The translations under genes were made by a program, and so were the position numbers. The notes below the pieces were generated by a model, which saw only the letters and a list, made by a program, of their open reading frames with translations, was not told where the DNA came from and did no database searches. Shown one piece after another: positions 52,006 through 60,343 of a stretch of DNA of 64,000 nt. Source of the DNA: Pseudobutyrivibrio sp. ACV-2 (lineage in GTDB: Bacteria > Bacillota > Clostridia > Lachnospirales > Lachnospiraceae). The DNA lies in NCBI RefSeq assembly GCF_900107545.1, contig NZ_FNQZ01000010.1, positions 52,325-116,324 on the forward strand. Reading direction: 5' to 3'. Position 1 is the first letter of the stretch, and each line of letters begins with the position of its first letter.

Positions 52006-52800
52006 TTAATCATTAGGTTTAATCATTAAATTTTCAGCTATTATAGATTTCTTAGAATATTTTAATGTGATGTAGCCAATAATGCTAAAAGCCACAGCCC
52101 CAATCAGATTTACCATCAAATCCTTCATAGTATCGATGATTCCAATGTCTAGGTAACCATTGCTTATCACGTAGGATTTACCGTCAGCTGTGTTGACGAT
52201 TGTGTCGGTAATATTTCCAATGAAGAATGGCATTCCTGAATTATCCGGGTCAAGGGTAACAGAGCCTATGTTTTGCACTATGAAATCCTTTTGCATGTCC
52301 AGATAGAAAAACTGGTCCATTGTAAATTCGAAAAATTCCCACATGACACCTACTGTCATAGAAAAACAAAATGCTACAAGCGTAAGATAAAATGGAGATA
52401 AATTGATGTTTTTGCTTCCTCGATTCAACAGGTAAATTAGCGAAAATCCAATGGCTGCACACAAGAACCCATTCATAGTGTGGAGCATTGTGTCCCAACC
52501 AGGAATTTTGACATAGTAATGATCTACCTCACCGAGAATTTCAGCCGCATAAATAAAACTAAAAATGATGGCTTGAAACACCGCCGGTATTTCTACTCTC
52601 ATTTTCTGTTGCAAAAAAGCTGGCATCAAAAACAGAATTAGTGACAACACGCATAATGCAGCACTTTCATAATTCTTTGTGAGAACACATCTAATTAAAG
52701 TCAAAATTACAAATGCCCGCAGAATAAGGTAAAATATGAAGGTTTTTCTGTTCTTTTTGTAGTCGTTTACTAGCGAATTCTTGTAATCCAGCAGTTTCAT
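52006..52800 (-). CDS. DUF2238/YjdF-like integral membrane protein
   Basis: 264 residues, about seven membrane helices. The pattern WDTMLHTMNGFLCAAIGFSL, TVGVMWEFFEFTMDQFF and GIIDTMKDLMVNLIGAVAFS fits the DUF2238/YjdF family, whose conserved His, Glu and Asp residues suggest a membrane-bound site. The function of the family is unknown. It is upstream of the CaCA fragment and downstream of sodA1 with 26 nt between. AGGGGGAG precedes the start. Confidence 0.7.
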   Translation of the reverse strand: MKLLDYKNSLVNDYKKNRKTFIFYLILRAFVILTLIRCVLTKNYESAALCVLSLILFLMPAFLQQKMRVEIPAVFQAIIFSFIYAAEILGEVDHYYVKIPGWDTMLHTMNGFLCAAIGFSLIYLLNRGSKNINLSPFYLTLVAFCFSMTVGVMWEFFEFTMDQFFYLDMQKDFIVQNIGSVTLDPDNSGMPFFIGNITDTIVNTADGKSYVISNGYLDIGIIDTMKDLMVNLIGAVAFSIIGYITLKYSKKSIIAENLMIKPND

Positions 52801-52826
52801 TTTGCTCCCCCTGTGTAGTCAGCACA

Positions 52827-53441
52827 TTATTTTATAATCTCCTCATATCTAGCGCTGACCTTACCCCAATCCAGGACTTCCCAGAATGCATTAATATAAT
52901 CTGGGCGTAAATTTTTATATTTTAAATAATAAGCATGTTCCCACACATCAAGAGCAACGAGAGGAATCATTCCTGTCCCCTCTGAGATAGGATTATCCTG
53001 ATTGTCTGTCTTGGAAACTGCAAGCACTCCAGATTTGTCTGTTGAAAGCCAAGCCCAGCCTGAACCAAACTGTGCTGCTGCAAGTTTTGTTATTTCTTCT
53101 TTACATGTTTCTAGACTGCCAAACTTTTTGTTGATAGCATCCGCAAGCTTGCCAGTTGGTGCCTTTGCTGGATTTGGAGAAAACATTTCAAAATAAAGAT
53201 TATGATTATAATAACCTCCGCCTTGGTTCTTGAGGCCCTGACGAAGTGAGGCATCTACAGTGTCCAGATGGGCCAATATTTCCTCCGCTGACTTGCCAGT
53301 CAAACCTGCTTTTTCAACCAAATCATTGAAGTTCTTTGTGTATGTAGCGTGATGCTTGCCATGATGAGTCTCAATTGTGATTTGGTCAATCCATGGTTCA
53401 AGAGCATCTGTTGCATAGTCTAGTTTAATCTGTTCAAACAT
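52827..53441 (-). CDS. sodA: Superoxide dismutase, Fe/Mn type, copy 1
   Basis: 204 residues. Metal ligands are visible: His in HHGKHHATY (residue 27-32), His in YYNHNLYFEMF (near 80), Asp in DVWEHAYYLKY (near 166) and His four residues later. AAAQFGSGWAWLS is the usual core. It dismutates superoxide in the cytoplasm. A second gene 7.5 kb away (60344-60958) is about 85 percent alike by eye. AAAGGAGG precedes the ATG. Confidence 0.93.
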   Translation of the reverse strand: MFEQIKLDYATDALEPWIDQITIETHHGKHHATYTKNFNDLVEKAGLTGKSAEEILAHLDTVDASLRQGLKNQGGGYYNHNLYFEMFSPNPAKAPTGKLADAINKKFGSLETCKEEITKLAAAQFGSGWAWLSTDKSGVLAVSKTDNQDNPISEGTGMIPLVALDVWEHAYYLKYKNLRPDYINAFWEVLDWGKVSARYEEIIK

Positions 53442-53477
53442 TGCAAATCCCTCCTTTGTGTGCTTGTGAAATAGTTA

Positions 53478-53506
53478 AAGCTGTGCCGAAGCACAGCTTA
53501 ATTATA
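53478..53506 (-). promoter_or_regulatory. sodA1 promoter with palindrome at the transcription start
   Basis: AAGCTGTGC/GCACAGCTT (53478-53499) with loop CGAA lies one base from TATAAT (53501-53506, minus strand). The palindrome would cover +1 and could be an operator or an mRNA 5' hairpin. sodA2 keeps a weaker version (ATGCT/AGCAT). Confidence 0.6.
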
Positions 53507-53553
53507 CTATATAATATGTAAATTCTGGGTAATATCTTTTGAGAAATAATACG

Positions 53554-53592
53554 AAAAAGGCTAGCGGTATATATTACTGCTAACCCTTTTTT
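53554..53592 (-). terminator. Terminator of the hicAB pair
   Basis: AAAAAGGCTAGC and GCTAACCCTTTTTT pair with one mismatch; on the minus strand T runs end the stem. It lies 12 nt past the hicB stop. Confidence 0.7.
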
Positions 53593-53604
53593 AAAAGACA
53601 AATT

Positions 53605-54030
53605 TTAATTTCTTAGATTATATTGTAAATTTAATATGTTTGCAATAGCATCCTGAAGCACTCTTGAATAATTCAAACCAGCTTCATCAGCCTTTACCGT
53701 CATCCAATATGGGACTGTGCAATTCTTCCTAACTGCGCGATTATCAAATTGTCTTCGGTATTCCTCCAAATCGACATCTACCATTGTCTGTAAACCATCT
53801 GAATAGTCAAAAATATCGTTATTCTTTTTTGCTTTCGCCACGGCTTGTTTATAGGTAGATACTTCTGGCAAACTATCCTCTTGTCCCATGCAAGCTAATC
53901 CAATGTAGTCTCTAGCCATTTCTATAGCATCTGCCAAATCCATCCCTTCTGTATAGCCATCCAAATCAGGAATATAAACCAAAAATACGTCACCAGATTG
54001 TTTAATTAATACCGGATATGCAACCTTCAT
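53605..54030 (-). CDS. hicB: HicB-like antitoxin
   Basis: 141 residues from the ATG at 54028-54030 (MKVAYPVLIKQSG), preceded by AAGGTG; the frame opens 14 codons earlier without a site. Residues 1-60 have the HicB fold (FLVYIPDLDGYTEGMDLADA, MARDYIGLACM). The C-terminus YSRVLQDAIANILNL looks like a ribbon-helix-helix DNA-binding element. It would neutralise HicA and repress the pair. The gene follows hicA by 34 nt. Confidence 0.85.
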   Translation of the reverse strand: MKVAYPVLIKQSGDVFLVYIPDLDGYTEGMDLADAIEMARDYIGLACMGQEDSLPEVSTYKQAVAKAKKNNDIFDYSDGLQTMVDVDLEEYRRQFDNRAVRKNCTVPYWMTVKADEAGLNYSRVLQDAIANILNLQYNLRN

Positions 54031-54064
54031 AATAACACCTTTCCACTCTTCCCCTACAGAAAAA

Positions 54065-54250
54065 TCAAGCAAGGTAGGGATTAAATCCTGCCTTCTTGAT
54101 AATCTGCTTAGCTGTTATCTCATTAAGCTCTCTGTGACGCGGTATCACGACCTGTGTTGTACCATTGGTATAAATATCATGACTACCGCCATTTCTGAGC
54201 AGATAAAAGCCAGCATTTTCAAGGCTTTTAATTAAAATTTGTCTTTTCAC
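54065..54250 (-). CDS. hicA: HicA-like mRNA interferase toxin
   Basis: 61 residues, the normal HicA length. MKRQILIKSLENAGFYLLRN, GGSHDIYTNG with the catalytic His, and VVIPRHRELNEITAKQIIKKAGF. HicA has a double-stranded RNA-binding fold and cleaves mRNA. The toxin-first order is common for hicAB. The start is near AGGTAACTGATG. The pair stands alone. Confidence 0.85.
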   Translation of the reverse strand: MKRQILIKSLENAGFYLLRNGGSHDIYTNGTTQVVIPRHRELNEITAKQIIKKAGFNPYLA

Positions 54251-54317
54251 ATCAGTTACCTCGAAAATGTTTATTCACTTATAATTATACGCATGCAATG
54301 CGCATTGTCAATGCTAT

Positions 54318-54533
54318 TTATCTTTCTTTTGAATATCTATTATTGATTTTATAAAGGCAACTACCATCATAATCATTAGGCAAGTTCATCGCGTAAACAT
54401 TAAACATATTATCATATTTGTATAATACTCTAAGTACATCCAATTCTGTTAATGATGTTTCATAAGCAATCATTTTAATCGTATATAATTCGCCATCTTG
54501 CATTAATTTTATGACTTTATCTTTTTTACTCAT
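54318..54533 (-). CDS. Small helical protein, possible winged-helix
   Basis: 71 residues from the ATG at 54531-54533 (MSKKDKVIKLMQDGELY), with AGGTGA five bases upstream. TIKMIAYETSLTELDVLRVLYKY reads as a helix-turn-helix. A longer frame to 54641 exists but its first ATG has no ribosome site; its extra residues may come from a gene fragment. I do not know the family. It lies between hicA and the tspO relic. Confidence 0.5.
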   Translation of the reverse strand: MSKKDKVIKLMQDGELYTIKMIAYETSLTELDVLRVLYKYDNMFNVYAMNLPNDYDGSCLYKINNRYSKER

Positions 54534-54650
54534 ACACTCACCTACTTTTTTCTTTACTATATCAAGATTTTCAAAATCATGTCCCCCCTCTGAGGACATA
54601 TTAGACAAACATCTATTTCGTACAATATCTTTAAATTTCATATGGGGTTA

Positions 54651-54911
54651 TGAAACAGCCAATGCTAGCGCCGCCTGATTGGCTATTCCCTATTGCATGG
54701 GCGGATTCATTATATCCTAATGGGTTTAGGTAGTTATTTCTTGATGGCCGCTTCAGCAGATACCCCAGGAAAGAAAAAAGCAAAGTTTGCTACAATGATG
54801 GTTTACTTTGTGCAGCTTGCTTTTAACTTTGCTTGGTCACTTATATTTTTTAACGCAGCACAGTACATGCTAGGAAGTATATATCGTAATTTCGTATTTG
54901 TCCTCACCTAA
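54651..54911 (+). pseudogene. Frameshifted, truncated TspO/MBR-family gene
   Basis: The first part (54651-54731) reads KQPMLAPPDWLFPIAWADSLY, like the TspO kP.laPP.w.Fp..W..LY block, and then shifts frame. The second part, in the frame that opens at 54693, reads YILMGLGSYFLM, MVYFVQLAFNFAWSLIFF and NAAQYMLG, the next two TspO helices. The end is missing (about 50 residues). It is one of only two plus-strand features of the window that once coded protein. Confidence 0.75.
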
Positions 54912-54932
54912 GTGTACACAGCCTGAGCCTGA

Positions 54933-55523
54933 TTATAAAAGTTTCTTCCCAATAATTGAGAGATTTCTATCCTTACACATCCTTCGATTTTCCTCAAACA
55001 TCAAATCAATTTCCTCATCACTTTTCAAATCATCATCTACCTTTTCTATTTTCACGTTATAATGTGCCAATAACGTCCAACACAATGCATTTGCAAAAGC
55101 TGATATAAATCTTGAATCTACTGCTGGTGCTAAAGTACCTTCAAATGAATATCTCCAATCCACAAATGCATTTGATATCAGTAATAGCTCATCTAGTACT
55201 TTACCTTCTTCTCTATATTCAGGCGCCTTCGTCAACAAATGATCCAAAACCTCAAACTGTAGTGAGTCAGGCAATAGCGAAAATAAAATATAAATATTAT
55301 GTCTTTTGTTGTATTGAATTCCACTGTTAATTAGAAGAGCCTTTATGGATAATTCTATCGAAAAACATCCATTCACAATTACTGGTACATCTATCATTAT
55401 TTCAAAAGGACACTCTTGTTTTGTCTGTTCCAGGGCAATATATGCATTATAGAATGCCTTTGCCCAAATAACTGATTGCAGCGCCTTATTATCCGTATTA
55501 TGTATCTTGGTCTCCATTTTCAT
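54933..55523 (-). CDS. HEPN-like protein of unknown function
   Basis: 196 residues. A HEPN-type helical pattern is seen: VNGCFSIELSIKALLINSGI, HNIYILFSLLPDSLQFEVLD, then FVDWRYSFEG. The RxxxxH ribonuclease motif of active HEPN domains is not clear. Several HEPN proteins sit in defence modules, some as toxins. It lies 65 nt downstream of the TOPRIM-like gene on the same strand, so it may be the third member of that module. AAGGGAG precedes the start. Confidence 0.65.
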   Translation of the reverse strand: MKMETKIHNTDNKALQSVIWAKAFYNAYIALEQTKQECPFEIMIDVPVIVNGCFSIELSIKALLINSGIQYNKRHNIYILFSLLPDSLQFEVLDHLLTKAPEYREEGKVLDELLLISNAFVDWRYSFEGTLAPAVDSRFISAFANALCWTLLAHYNVKIEKVDDDLKSDEEIDLMFEENRRMCKDRNLSIIGKKLL

Positions 55524-55588
55524 AGTTGTAACACTCCCTTCGCTTACTACAGAAAAACTATGTGCAATATTAAAGCCGTTTCAAATCA

Positions 55589-56299
55589 CTAATCTATTTT
55601 CCCAAACACCAACCCCAAATTACTGTACCGCTTCAACGAATTCGAGTCTTTTTCTATAAAAGCCCAAGTTTTCTTATAACTATCTATGACTGCAAATTCT
55701 GGATTTGTTATAAAAGCAACAAAAGCCTCCACTTCATCCTCATATTTCTCAGCAAAATCATCTGCCAATTCTTCCTTTTCTCTATCTGTGAACGCTTTTA
55801 GCTCTCCATATAAAACATGCTCTAGATTACAAGAATTATAATACACTCTGTATTTAATTCCGCCCTCACACAGAGATTCACACACTTTTCCAGTTAGATA
55901 TAGTTTTGTGAGGATACCCTTTTTACACTCATTTCGGGATATTATTCCATCTCTGTTATTTGTTTCAATTCTATCTTCATAATAAAATGGCTTCTCCGCA
56001 CTATCATTTTGAACAACGATATCCGTTTTCACAAAAGCACCATCAGTATCAACTAGATGGATAACCTCTTGTACATCCTCTGATTCATAACCATATCTAT
56101 CCATCGTCCTTTTTATTTGGTCGTTCAAGCGAGATATTATATTGTCTCGCGATACATGAGGCTCTGTAGTTATATCACCATGTATCACTAAAAATCTAAC
56201 TTCATCGGTCGAAAAATAATTCTGAAAAATGGTACCTAACGCAGCCTTATCCGATGGGCCTTCTACTATGAAAATAATAACCTTCTTCTTAAGATTCAC
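55589..56299 (-). CDS. TOPRIM-like protein paired with an AAA ATPase (OLD/AbiL/PARIS-like)
   Basis: About 236 residues. IIFIVEGPSDKAALGTIF carries the E..SD-type acidic residues and HLVDTDGAFV the DxDG of a TOPRIM domain. The frame opens at 56335; I prefer a GTG at 56299 (with a TTG next to it) because AGGCAGG precedes it. Either way it overlaps the end of the ATPase gene, so translation is coupled. TOPRIM with an OLD-type ATPase is the nuclease half of Old, RloB/AbiL-ii or AriB-type systems. Which of these is nearest cannot be read by eye. Confidence 0.7.
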   Translation of the reverse strand: MNLKKKVIIFIVEGPSDKAALGTIFQNYFSTDEVRFLVIHGDITTEPHVSRDNIISRLNDQIKRTMDRYGYESEDVQEVIHLVDTDGAFVKTDIVVQNDSAEKPFYYEDRIETNNRDGIISRNECKKGILTKLYLTGKVCESLCEGGIKYRVYYNSCNLEHVLYGELKAFTDREKEELADDFAEKYEDEVEAFVAFITNPEFAVIDSYKKTWAFIEKDSNSLKRYSNLGLVFGKID

Positions 56300-57680
56300 C
56301 AATGCTTCTACCTGCCTTTCTAAAAGCCCTAGCAATCTTTAAGCTATTGGTTTCATCATAAATCAGTTCATCTTGGCCCCCTAATGTGAGTGTCTTTATA
56401 TATTGTTTTCTAAAGTTGTTTGACTCACGCAAATTTTTCATTCGTATATATCGATTATCTGGATTAACCGTCGAAAACATAATATTCTCTTTATCTAACA
56501 TTTCAAGAGCACGAAGATTATGAGAAGTAAATAATAGTTGACCCTTTCCATCGGTATTAAAAATATCCAACAACTCACCAAGCATAAACTCAAATATTCC
56601 TGCATCAAGCTCATCAATTACCAAGCAAACAGAAGGCTCATTATAAGCCTGAATAAGGGCACTGAGAATGGAAATAATTTTAACTATGCCTTCAGATTCC
56701 ATTCTGATTGGTATTTCAGACTGTCCATCGCGTTTAGACATCAACTCAACCTTCCAACCATCTTCTCCTGAGTCAAGTGCTTGTTTTCCATGTTCTTTTA
56801 TAGAAATCTGAAGACCTGGAATAATTTTATTAATAACTAGATTTATTTGGCCAACTATTCCATATAATAATTGCTTTTCACGCAGAGGCAACGTAATTGG
56901 GTCCTTCATAAAAATAGGCAAATCCCCCTTACTTCCACCATCGCTTTCATCAAGTCTGAATGCCATTGGCAAAACTATTTGAGCAGTGATAACTCCTGAA
57001 TGAGAGCTCCTTATTACGAATAAATCTTTAACCGCATATTTGTATAATGTCGAAATAATAAATGCATAATCCTTAAAACCATTTAGATACTCTTTACAGA
57101 ATATTTCTCTACTACTCTCTCCGAATATATATGAGCAGTTGCTTTTTTCTGCCATTTTTTTTGCAACTATAATATCTGTTTTGTTTTCCTTATTTTCCTC
57201 AATAAGCTCCTGTACTCTAATGGCTGGCTTAAACACTTGCGAAGTATCATTTCGATCAAATTCCATAAATACTGTTTTATTTGTTCTTTTATCGCACTCA
57301 TTTTTTGCACAGCTAAGAGACTCTCGGATTATTACAACACTTCTATCTTCCTTTCTCAAAGATACCTTATATGTGACTTCATAAATCACTCGTTTTATAA
57401 AAATATTGTAATCAACTTCAATTTCAGCTGTCTCAGCATCCGCAGAAATATAGTCTGCTATCTCTTCATCTAATTTCTCGCCAAGAAATATCTGTTGAAG
57501 AAAATACATAACATCAACAACAGCAGTCTTTCCCGAACCATTTTGCCCATATATGCCAAGTACCTCCGAGTTATCTCTTATAAAAGATTTCCCAAGCGCT
57601 CCTGGCATAATTACTCTACCGTTAGTAACATTTTTAAAATTCTTTATTGTAAGTGCAGCTAATCTGACAATTGTGTTCAT
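56289..57680 (-). CDS. AAA15/OLD-type ATPase of a two- or three-gene module
   Basis: 463 residues. The ABC-type ATPase shows LGIYGQNGSGKTAVVDVMYF (Walker A, residue 40), LVIDELDAGIFEFML (Walker B near 350) and LLFTSHNLRALEML (H-loop). These match COG1106/AAA15 proteins such as RloA, AbiL-i or AriA. The central region is variable, as usual for sensors. AGGAGG lies ten bases before the ATG. An IS66 TnpA remnant stands upstream. I infer that it senses invading DNA and drives the TOPRIM protein. Confidence 0.75.
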   Translation of the reverse strand: MNTIVRLAALTIKNFKNVTNGRVIMPGALGKSFIRDNSEVLGIYGQNGSGKTAVVDVMYFLQQIFLGEKLDEEIADYISADAETAEIEVDYNIFIKRVIYEVTYKVSLRKEDRSVVIIRESLSCAKNECDKRTNKTVFMEFDRNDTSQVFKPAIRVQELIEENKENKTDIIVAKKMAEKSNCSYIFGESSREIFCKEYLNGFKDYAFIISTLYKYAVKDLFVIRSSHSGVITAQIVLPMAFRLDESDGGSKGDLPIFMKDPITLPLREKQLLYGIVGQINLVINKIIPGLQISIKEHGKQALDSGEDGWKVELMSKRDGQSEIPIRMESEGIVKIISILSALIQAYNEPSVCLVIDELDAGIFEFMLGELLDIFNTDGKGQLLFTSHNLRALEMLDKENIMFSTVNPDNRYIRMKNLRESNNFRKQYIKTLTLGGQDELIYDETNSLKIARAFRKAGRSIGES

Positions 57681-57686
57681 ATTTTT

Positions 57687-58112
57687 TCATCCTCCTGTTC
57701 GTATAATATCACAGCAAACAAAAAAAGCAAACATTTTTGGCAAAATCGTATAAAAAATACAGATCCAGCAAAAACGTTTGCTTTTATTTATTTTCTTTAT
57801 ATTAAATTTTATATATGGCTGAATTGAAGCTACTCCATACGTTACTGGTTTTGGTTCAGTAATAGCAGGTGATAGTTCAACAAAAGTCGGTTCACTAACA
57901 ATCATCTGATTAGATTCATCTGTAGTCTGAAGCTGGCTTGCGAAATAGTCCTGAACTCGTCGCATGTGATCATAGAAGGTTGGTGGTTTAATATCGTGAA
58001 GGGCACACCATTCACGAACTGTCATGTCTTTGGGTCTGGAATTGAAGTCTTTAACTTCTTCAACCCATTGCTGATAACGCATCTGTCTTTTTAAGGCAGC
58101 TGAATTTTTCAT
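57687..58112 (-). pseudogene. IS66-type TnpA remnant
   Basis: From the ATG at 58110-58112 (AGGAGG upstream) the frame reads LKRQMRYQQWVEEVKDFNSR then TVREWCALHDIKPPTFYDHM, the helix-turn-helix of IS66 accessory protein TnpA. After about residue 95 the sequence becomes hydrophobic and unlike TnpA (FCWICIFYTILPKMFAFFVC), so the 3' end is probably replaced. TnpB and TnpC are absent. Confidence 0.7.
57723..57785. terminator. Possible hairpin upstream of the OLD-type ATPase
   Basis: AAAAGCAAAC (57723-57732) and GTTTGCTTTT (57776-57785) are inverted across a 43-nt loop. It lies inside the non-native end of the TnpA frame. It may be a terminator that isolates the ATPase operon. Confidence 0.4.
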
Positions 58113-58187
58113 ATGAGTATATCCTCCTATATGTTCGGATTTTATGACTTGTATGAGAACTATGTCCATAGTTTCCATACAATCCAT

Positions 58188-58480
58188 AGTTGTTATACAG
58201 AATTATCTCAAATCCGAACAAATGGAACGAGGTACTGATGATTTACCGTTTACATAAGAACGAACTGTCCTGTCGCCCTAAATAGTCAAATATATCTTTT
58301 AGACTTTTAAATTTTATTTCGGGAATTGAATGCTATACCTAACCCCAAATATTATTTTTAACATTGTCTTCTTCCTTTATAGTTTTAAAAGGAATCTAAC
58401 TCTAAATATCCTAATTAAAAGACACTAACTAAATCTACGGAGAGATTTCTTCTTTACTGTCAATTTTCTCGCACCAAACT
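58188..58480. other. Non-coding stretch next to the TnpA remnant
   Basis: No gene or convincing repeat seen. The stretch AAATCCGAACAAATGG near 58209 and TATGTTCGGATTTTATG near 58131 are an inverted ATCCGAACA pair that straddles the TnpA start, possibly an operator or an IS end relic. Confidence 0.5.
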
Positions 58481-60130
58481 TTATCCCCTCATAATCCTAC
58501 AACTATGATGCTTATACCCCTCACTATCAGGTCTTACTTCTTTGTCATAATTTATTCCCACAAGAATTATATTTCCTTCGTATTTTTTCAATGCATCAGG
58601 ATACTTTTTATCTGTAATTTGACTCATTGCGGACTCTGCATCCTTGTTCCATTTTAACTCAATAAGAATAGCTGGCTTATCAGGGTACTTTGGAGATGGT
58701 ATGTACACCAAATCCGCATATCCTTTACCTGCTTGCATCTCTGGAATCAGTGTGTAGTATTCCTCCGCATTAAAATATGCTAAACGAACTGCATATGATA
58801 ACGCAGCTTCGCTATTATATGTTTGGTTACCAGCTCTCATGTGAGCCTCTTCTACCATTTTTGCAACAACAGCCTCATCTCCTGCCCATGTGGCTTCGAG
58901 TAGTTTCTGAGAATTATTTAATACTTGGAATAAGTAGTTCCACTCTTGATCTTGCGTCGTTTCCCTGAATACCTCTCTAACCTCTTTATTTGGAATAAAA
59001 ACTTCCTTACTATGGCTATCGTAGCCAAGATATCCTAAGTGGATGAGCAATGTAAAAATATCATCTTTTGAATTGAATGTTGTCATATCGTTTTGATATG
59101 TACTTACATTTACTGACACTCGGCCGCCATTCATTAATACTGCTACATCTTCTTTTAAACCATCAAAATTTCTACGTATGTACTCTTTTAATGCTTCTCC
59201 AGTCTCAGTTTCATTCCAATAATTACTAAAGGTCCCGGTTCTAATAGAATTTACAACAGACAATGGACTATAAATATGATATTCTTGTGGATTCACCTCG
59301 TGAGGTGGAACTACCCCAGTCAGGTGATAGCCGTCATACCAACATTTCAAATCGTCAAAATTACGTCCGTAATCTTTGCATTGCTGCAGTACTTCCTCAT
59401 CTGTAAACCCCACATATTCCGCCAACTGAGCAGGTTCTATCATTGAGTATTCGTCGAACATATTCAATGCCGAGTGCTCACCGTATTTCTTTATTGGAAG
59501 AATTCCTGTCATATAAGCCAATGCAATGTATGGTTCATCTTTCATCAAATCACGTAGGAAATCCAGATATCTTTTTTGCCCCTCCAAATCATTTTGAAGC
59601 TTTCGGAACACACAATCCCATTCGTCTATAACCATCACAAACTTCGTTTTGTTGGCAGCGTATATTTCTTCTAAGCTTGTATGCAAATCGTTAACATCTG
59701 AAAAATCAACGTCTGGAAAGGCATTCACAATATCCTTAGTAACTCTTTTATTTACTAATTCAATACAATCATCCACATTATCCTTGCCCTTGATAAATTT
59801 AACCATATCGATATGTATAACATTATATTTATTTAGATAAAGATCCCATTGTTGTTTTGGAATATATTTATGGTCATCGTTATTTATCTCAGGATTGAGC
59901 TTTTTATCTGCAAATATACTTCTGCTATCTGTAGAAATGTCGTAATACGCACCTATCATATCAGCAGCTATGGTCTTTCCAAATCTTCTAGGACGAGAAA
60001 CTGCCACATATTTCTGCTTTGTATCAATTACAGAATTAAGATAATCTATCATCCTTGTCTTATCTATGAAGATTTCTGATCGTATTGCTTCCTCAAACTT
60101 TTCTGTTCCTGGATTTAAATAGATACCCAT
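58481..60130 (-). CDS. AAA ATPase with PD-(D/E)XK nuclease-like C-terminus (DUF1703), copy 2
   Basis: 549 residues. GIYLNPGTEKFEEAI, FIDKTRMIDYLNS, P-loop SRPRRFGKTIAADMIGAY, Walker B FVMVIDEWDCVFRKLQND. The C-terminal part is GYADLVYIPS, AILIELKWNKDAESAM and YEGNIILVGINYD. It is a diverged paralogue of 50089-51681 with the same order of blocks, but with an insertion around residue 70 (KLNPEINNDDHKYIPKQQWD). The same promoter-dyad layout stands upstream. A common origin by duplication inside the accessory region, or two separate arrivals, are both open. Confidence 0.85.
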   Translation of the reverse strand: MGIYLNPGTEKFEEAIRSEIFIDKTRMIDYLNSVIDTKQKYVAVSRPRRFGKTIAADMIGAYYDISTDSRSIFADKKLNPEINNDDHKYIPKQQWDLYLNKYNVIHIDMVKFIKGKDNVDDCIELVNKRVTKDIVNAFPDVDFSDVNDLHTSLEEIYAANKTKFVMVIDEWDCVFRKLQNDLEGQKRYLDFLRDLMKDEPYIALAYMTGILPIKKYGEHSALNMFDEYSMIEPAQLAEYVGFTDEEVLQQCKDYGRNFDDLKCWYDGYHLTGVVPPHEVNPQEYHIYSPLSVVNSIRTGTFSNYWNETETGEALKEYIRRNFDGLKEDVAVLMNGGRVSVNVSTYQNDMTTFNSKDDIFTLLIHLGYLGYDSHSKEVFIPNKEVREVFRETTQDQEWNYLFQVLNNSQKLLEATWAGDEAVVAKMVEEAHMRAGNQTYNSEAALSYAVRLAYFNAEEYYTLIPEMQAGKGYADLVYIPSPKYPDKPAILIELKWNKDAESAMSQITDKKYPDALKKYEGNIILVGINYDKEVRPDSEGYKHHSCRIMRG

Positions 60131-60164
60131 ACCATTTTTCTCCGATGCGTGTTTAATATAAAAA

Positions 60165-60204
60165 ACAGTACCAAGGTTTATTTTAACCTTGATACTGTAT
60201 TATA
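60165..60204 (-). promoter_or_regulatory. Extended -10 promoter abutting an inverted repeat, DUF1703 copy 2
   Basis: On the minus strand TATGCTATAAT (-10 at 60199-60204) is followed by ACAGTATCAAGGTT, a short loop and AACCTTGGTACTGT, then TTTTTT. It shares TATGCTATAATA and AGTATC with the promoter of copy 1. Confidence 0.6.
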
Positions 60205-60280
60205 GCATAATATAGCCGATGTTTTCATGTTTTCTACATCCTGTGGAAGACTAAGCACTTACGACTGAAAACATTCATAT

Positions 60281-60312
60281 ATTAAAGTAAGCGCCTTTTT
60301 TGGCGCTTATTA
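60281..60312 (-). terminator. Terminator-like hairpin of sodA2
   Basis: ATTAAAGTAAGCGCC, six T, GGCGCTTATT. It lies 31 nt past the sodA2 stop codon. The left half equals that of the relic at 47914. Confidence 0.75.
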
Positions 60313-60343
60313 AAGTGGTTTTGCGATTATTACAAGATGTATT

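Noticed and set aside
54933..57680. Retron or Septu system
   Set aside because: No reverse transcriptase, msr/msd or HNH protein is present next to the ATPase.
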